Shown here: piece after piece, positions 50,927 to 54,036 of the stretch | How the letters are laid out: each line of letters opens with the position of its first letter | Position numbering within the stretch: position 1 is the first letter of the stretch | DNA from: Bacillota bacterium | GTDB lineage: Bacteria > Bacillota > Sulfobacillia > Sulfobacillales > Sulfobacillaceae | Direction: 5' to 3' | Length of the DNA stretch: 54,036 nt | NCBI GenBank assembly: GCA_021820965.1 | Contig: JAKACZ010000034.1 | Coordinates: 1 to 54,036, forward strand | Notes under the pieces: model-generated | Told to the model about the DNA's origin: nothing | What the model saw: only the letters and a program-made list of their open reading frames with translations | The model's database searches: none | Translations under genes and position numbers: made by a program

Positions 50927-51930
50927 GCGTAGTGATGGAGACCGACAGTATCAATGTTCAGACCGATCCGGATGTATTGCTATCGGTACGCAATCTGAAA
51001 AAGTATTTCCCGATCACCGGCGGCTTGTTCTCGCGCGTGGTCGGCAATGTTCAAGCGGTTGACGATGTTAGTTTTGACGTCAAAAAGGGCGAAACGTTGG
51101 GTTTGGTCGGAGAGTCCGGTTGCGGTAAGACGACCACCGGGCGTGCCGTCTTGCGGCTTATTGAGCCTACTTCAGGCCAAATCATTTTTGAGGGCCGCGA
51201 TATTACCAAGCTTCCCAAGAAGGAAATGCGGAACTTGCGCCGGGAAATGCAGATTGTCTTTCAAGACCCGTTTGGGTCGCTGAATCCCCGCATGTCTGTG
51301 GGAGAAATTATTGAAGAGCCGCTGGTGATTCACCGCATCGGCAACAACCCGGAGCGGCAAAAGCGCGTGCGTGAGTTGTTGGATGTGGTGGGGTTGGCCG
51401 CTTACCACATCCGCCGCTATCCCCACGAGTTTTCCGGCGGACAGCGCCAGCGCATTGGCATTGCTCGAGCTTTGGCGCTAAACCCCAAGCTCGTGGTTGC
51501 CGACGAACCAGTCTCCGCGCTGGACGTCTCCATCCAGTCGCAGATTTTAAATTTAATGGAGGATTTGCAGAACGAATTCGGACTGACATATCTCTTCATT
51601 GCTCACGGCTTGAACGTCATTCGCCACATTTCCGAACGCGTGGGGGTGATGTATCTGGGCGTGATGATGGAGATTGCCGATTCCGACGAAATTTATCGGC
51701 GCCCGCTCCATCCCTACACCGAGGCGCTATTCTCGGCCATCCCGATTCCCAATCCGGCGGTTCGGCGCGAACGCATTATTCTGCAAGGCGACGTACCTAG
51801 TCCGGTGAATCCGCCGAGCGGTTGCGTGTTTCACACCCGTTGCCCGATTGCGCAAGACATATGCGCAGTGGAACGGCCACCGCTTAAAGAGTCGGCACCG
51901 GGGCACTGGGTGGCCTGCCACTTTCGCTAA
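50923..51930 (+). CDS. oppF: Oligopeptide/dipeptide ABC transporter ATPase (OppF/DppF type)
   Basis: This is the second ATPase of the pair. GTG 50923 overlaps the oppD-type stop (GTGA). The 335-residue product has Walker [32 protein letters not shown], the signature [15 protein letters not shown], Walker [17 protein letters not shown], an H-loop read as FIAHGLNV, and a C-terminal [16 protein letters not shown]ys cluster. No permease (oppB/oppC) or binding protein (oppA) is present, so the rest of the transporter must be encoded elsewhere. Confidence 0.93.
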   Translation: MSVVMETDSINVQTDPDVLLSVRNLKKYFPITGGLFSRVVGNVQAVDDVSFDVKKGETLGLVGESGCGKTTTGRAVLRLIEPTSGQIIFEGRDITKLPKKEMRNLRREMQIVFQDPFGSLNPRMSVGEIIEEPLVIHRIGNNPERQKRVRELLDVVGLAAYHIRRYPHEFSGGQRQRIGIARALALNPKLVVADEPVSALDVSIQSQILNLMEDLQNEFGLTYLFIAHGLNVIRHISERVGVMYLGVMMEIADSDEIYRRPLHPYTEALFSAIPIPNPAVRRERIILQGDVPSPVNPPSGCVFHTRCPIAQDICAVERPPLKESAPGHWVACHFR

Positions 51931-51941
51931 GATTTGATTCA

Positions 51942-51966
51942 GGCGGGCCCGACCGAGGGGCCCGTC
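51942..51966 (+). terminator. GC-rich hairpin after oppF
   Basis: GGCGGGCCC pairs with GGGCCCGTC (one G-T pair) over a 7-base loop. No T-run follows, so it may be a weak terminator or an mRNA 3' stabiliser. Confidence 0.4.
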
Positions 51967-51991
51967 TGCGCTGTCCAAAGGAGATTAAACC

Positions 51992-52435
51992 GTGGCCCGT
52001 GCTTCCTGGGTTGAGTACTTTACGCAGATGAGCCAATTGGTGGCGACGCGCTCAACGTGTCCGCGCCGGAACGTCGGGGCGGTGCTGGTGCGTAACCACC
52101 GCGTCATTGCTAGTGGGTATAACGGGGCGCCGGGCGGGCAGCCGCATTGCACCGAGGTCGGATGTGTGATTGAAAATGATCATTGTGTGCGGACCATTCA
52201 TGCGGAGCTGAATGCACTCTTGCAATGCGCCCGTTACGGCATCGCCACTCAAGACGTGGATCTCTTCTGTACCGACATGCCCTGCCGGCATTGTGCACGC
52301 GCGGTAGTTCAAGCCGGCATCCGCCGTATCTACTACCTACGTCCTTACCAGAGTCCGGAAACCTGGGAGCTAATGGCCGCCACAGGCGTGCAGTTAATTA
52401 GGGTGGAGGCGCCAGACGCGGATTTTTTGTCTTAG
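51992..52435 (+). CDS. dCMP deaminase family protein (ComEB-like)
   Basis: The 147-residue zinc enzyme should deaminate dCMP to dUMP. GTG 51992 follows AAAGGAG. It has ATRSTCPRRNVGAVLV, IASGYNGAPGG, zinc ligands His70 in TIHAELNALLQCARYG (with Glu72 as proton shuttle) and Cys98/Cys101 in DMPCRHCARAV. Family relatives include ComEB of B. subtilis, encoded in the comE operon; no comEA or comEC is nearby here. The ISAzo13-family element begins only 7 bp after the stop codon, so any terminator may have been displaced. Confidence 0.92.
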   Translation: MARASWVEYFTQMSQLVATRSTCPRRNVGAVLVRNHRVIASGYNGAPGGQPHCTEVGCVIENDHCVRTIHAELNALLQCARYGIATQDVDLFCTDMPCRHCARAVVQAGIRRIYYLRPYQSPETWELMAATGVQLIRVEAPDADFLS

Positions 52436-52442
52436 GAGGCGC

Positions 52443-53762
52443 GCAAAAATAACTTTCATGATTTGGGTTGCGGCCGGATCACGTAGTTCCACTCCCCGTG
52501 AAAGGTCTGACGGGTTAGATGGAGCGCGTTAAGGGTCTCGTCCGCCACCTTACGACCTTTCTCGTAGGTACGCTCATCCAGTACGGCTTGGACCGCTCCC
52601 CCTCGGCGGGTGCGCGTATGGCCAATGCATTGGACCACCGTGTCAAACGTCTCGAGCGGCCGCCCGCGCCAGTTGATACTAATAGCACTGAATAGCTCGT
52701 GTTCAATGGCTTACCACTTGCTGGTCCCCGGGGGAAAGTGACTGACGTGAATCTCCAGTCCGGTGTCGTTGGCGAAGGCTTGGAGTTCGGCTTTGAAGAG
52801 CTTCACCCGATGGCCGTTGCTCCCACCGCCGTCGGCGGTGAGATAGAGCGCGGTGGCCTCGGGATACTGCTGGTGGCCCATCAGGTCCCACCATCGCCGA
52901 ACGCTCATCAGGGCAAATTCCGCCGTGTCGTGGCTCGTCCCCACGTTGACGAATCCCTCATGGGTCGTCACATCATACACGCCATAGGGACTCGCCTTGC
53001 CCTCCGCCCAGTGCGGAAAATCATAGACATTGACTTCGGGCGGGGACTCCTGCGGGTGCCATTCACGACCGGGGTTCCGAAAGTTGCCCACGAGTTCCTG
53101 TTTCTTGGTATCCACCGAAATCACCGGTTGCCCTTCGGCCTGAAAGGCCACGGTCTGGTCATGAATCCACTGAAATTGGGCATCGCGGTCGGGGTGATCA
53201 TCGGCGCCCTCCTGCACCTTCCGGGGACTTTGGAGGCTGTAGCCTTGCTGGCGCAAGAGGATCCCCACTGTGTTGGGACTAATAGTGTGACCCATCGCTT
53301 GTAGCTCCGCGGCCAGTTTGACCAGGCTTTTCGACGTCCAACGCAGGGGACATTCCGGATCCCCCCGCGTCGCGGGGGCAATCAGGCGATCTCAGTCCGC
53401 TAAGACCGTCGGATCCCGGTCCACCACGGTTTTGCGTCCCCCGCCGGGTCGGCGAATGCGATCGGACGGAACCGTGTCCGGCTCTGCCAACTCCGCCATC
53501 CCCGCGCGGATCGTGTGTTCCGACAGGCCGAAGGCCCGCGACACCATCGCAATGCCCCCGTAGCCCAACGCCATCGCTTCCGTGGCCGCTGTCAGACGGC
53601 GCACCTTTTCATCAAGAAACGGACGTACCCGCTCAAACTTCTGACGTAATTGCTCTTCGATATCGCCGGTATACACCTGGGCATGCCTCCCAACAGATTC
53701 GTTGGGAAAACATTCCACACTGGCAAGCCCATTTCCTTTACAAAGAGGGAAATTATTTTGCC
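52443..53762 (-). mobile_element. ISAzo13-family insertion sequence, about 1.32 kb
   Basis: The element is bounded by GCAAAAATAACTTT-like (left, 52443) and AAATTATTTTGC (right, 53762) inverted ends and is filled by one transposase frame on the minus strand. Its two end regions match those of the relic at 40614-40962, which confirms the borders. No clear target duplication was recognised by eye. Confidence 0.85.
52456..53718 (-). pseudogene. ISAzo13-family transposase with two in-frame stops
   Basis: The frame stays the same from 53718 to TCA 52456-52458 apart from TGA at 53392-53394 and TAA at 52711-52713. N-terminal residues give EEQLRQKFERVRPFLDEKVR and GYGGIAMVSRAFGLSEHTIR (helix-turn-helix). 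The middle gives TRGDPECPLRWTSKSL, ISVDTKKQELVGNFRN (first Asp), PYGVYDVTTHEGFVNVGTSH, YLTADGGGSNGHRVKL (second Asp) and IHVSHFPPGTSKW. The 3' part, after TAA, gives AIEHELFSAISINWRGRP and FHGEWNYVIRP. All parts of this DDE transposase (Pfam Rhodopirellula-type) are kept, so inactivation is recent or by point mutation only. Confidence 0.88.
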
Positions 53763-54036
53763 GCGCCGCCTAAAGCCCTTGTGACGCCAGATTTGACGTA
53801 ACCCCCGAAAGTCAGCTGGCAGAGCTAGTGTGGTGTCACCCGATAAATCGATAGAAGGGAAAAGGCCATCCGAACCGGCTGGTGGGGACTTCTCGAACCA
53901 GGTGGTCGGACCTTAGGAGCCCTGAAATATTAACCTACCATTTACCAATTGTTGGTCTGGACATATTGGTACCCATCCGCTATTATGTTGCCATTACTGT
54001 GGGTCTATGCGGCTAGCCGCGGCTCAACTCCACCGC
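53763..54036. other. Intergenic end of the window, nothing recognised
   Basis: No open frame with a start signal, terminator or repeat stands out. A short palindromic run (TACCAATTGTTGGT, near 53944) is the only structure noted. Confidence 0.4.

Noticed and set aside
53392..53394. TGA in the ISAzo13 transposase as a third case of TGA for Trp
   Set aside because: Relatives usually have Leu rather than Trp at this site, and a second stop (TAA) follows later, so ordinary decay is more likely.

Overview
The window looks like a chromosome segment of a Gram-positive, spore-former-related acidophile of the Sulfobacillus type (Firmicutes). Support comes from the B. subtilis-like gene order (purBCSQLFMNHD, thiL-tsaE-tsaB-rimI-tsaD, pcrA-ligA), a CIRCE operator before groES-groEL, a GerD-like lipoprotein, many GTG/TTG starts behind strong AGGAGG-type ribosome binding sites, and fairly high GC. 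The genus is an inference from gene order and protein character. No rRNA, convincing tRNA or CRISPR array was seen.

Layout. 1-5790 is a decayed accessory region: a secreted glycosidase/NHL-type gene whose middle is replaced by an IS605-superfamily tnpB element, a frameshifted DUF4232-like secreted protein, one intact membrane-anchored hypothetical and scraps. 5795-18755 is housekeeping: an alpha/beta hydrolase, thiL and the tRNA t6A genes tsaE/tsaB/tsaD with rimI, a gamma-carbonic-anhydrase-like protein, murC-guaB-murA, a thiolase/3-hydroxyacyl-CoA dehydrogenase pair and a polysaccharide deacetylase. 18867-25637 carries moaC-mog, groES-groEL (sigma-A promoter plus CIRCE), an unknown coiled-coil protein, and a MerR regulator-hpt-guaA operon. 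25640-29258 is a second accessory island: fused IS remnants, an XRE regulator with a small ORF and a twice-frameshifted unknown gene, a dead ParD/ParE-like toxin-antitoxin pair (each member with TGA where Trp is expected), and a 240-bp MITE-like element. 29259-40196 is the purine operon purB-C-S-Q-L-F-M-N-H-D, preceded by a PurBox-like inverted repeat. 40200-42390 is a third island, with a deleted ISAzo13-type relic and gene fragments. 42397-52435 holds a GerD-like lipoprotein, glutamate decarboxylase, a YerC-type regulator, pcrA-ligA, an oligopeptide-ABC ATPase pair and a dCMP deaminase. The window ends with a nearly full-length but inactivated ISAzo13-family element and 270 bp of featureless sequence.

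How the genes work together. The ten-gene operon makes IMP from PRPP; guaB and guaA take IMP to GMP and hpt salvages hypoxanthine and guanine, so most of GMP synthesis and salvage lies in one 27-kb stretch under at least three control units. purE and purK are absent from the window. The accessory islands sit between intact operons and show one theme: insertion, internal deletion and point decay of mobile or toxin genes, with the neighbouring housekeeping genes left untouched.
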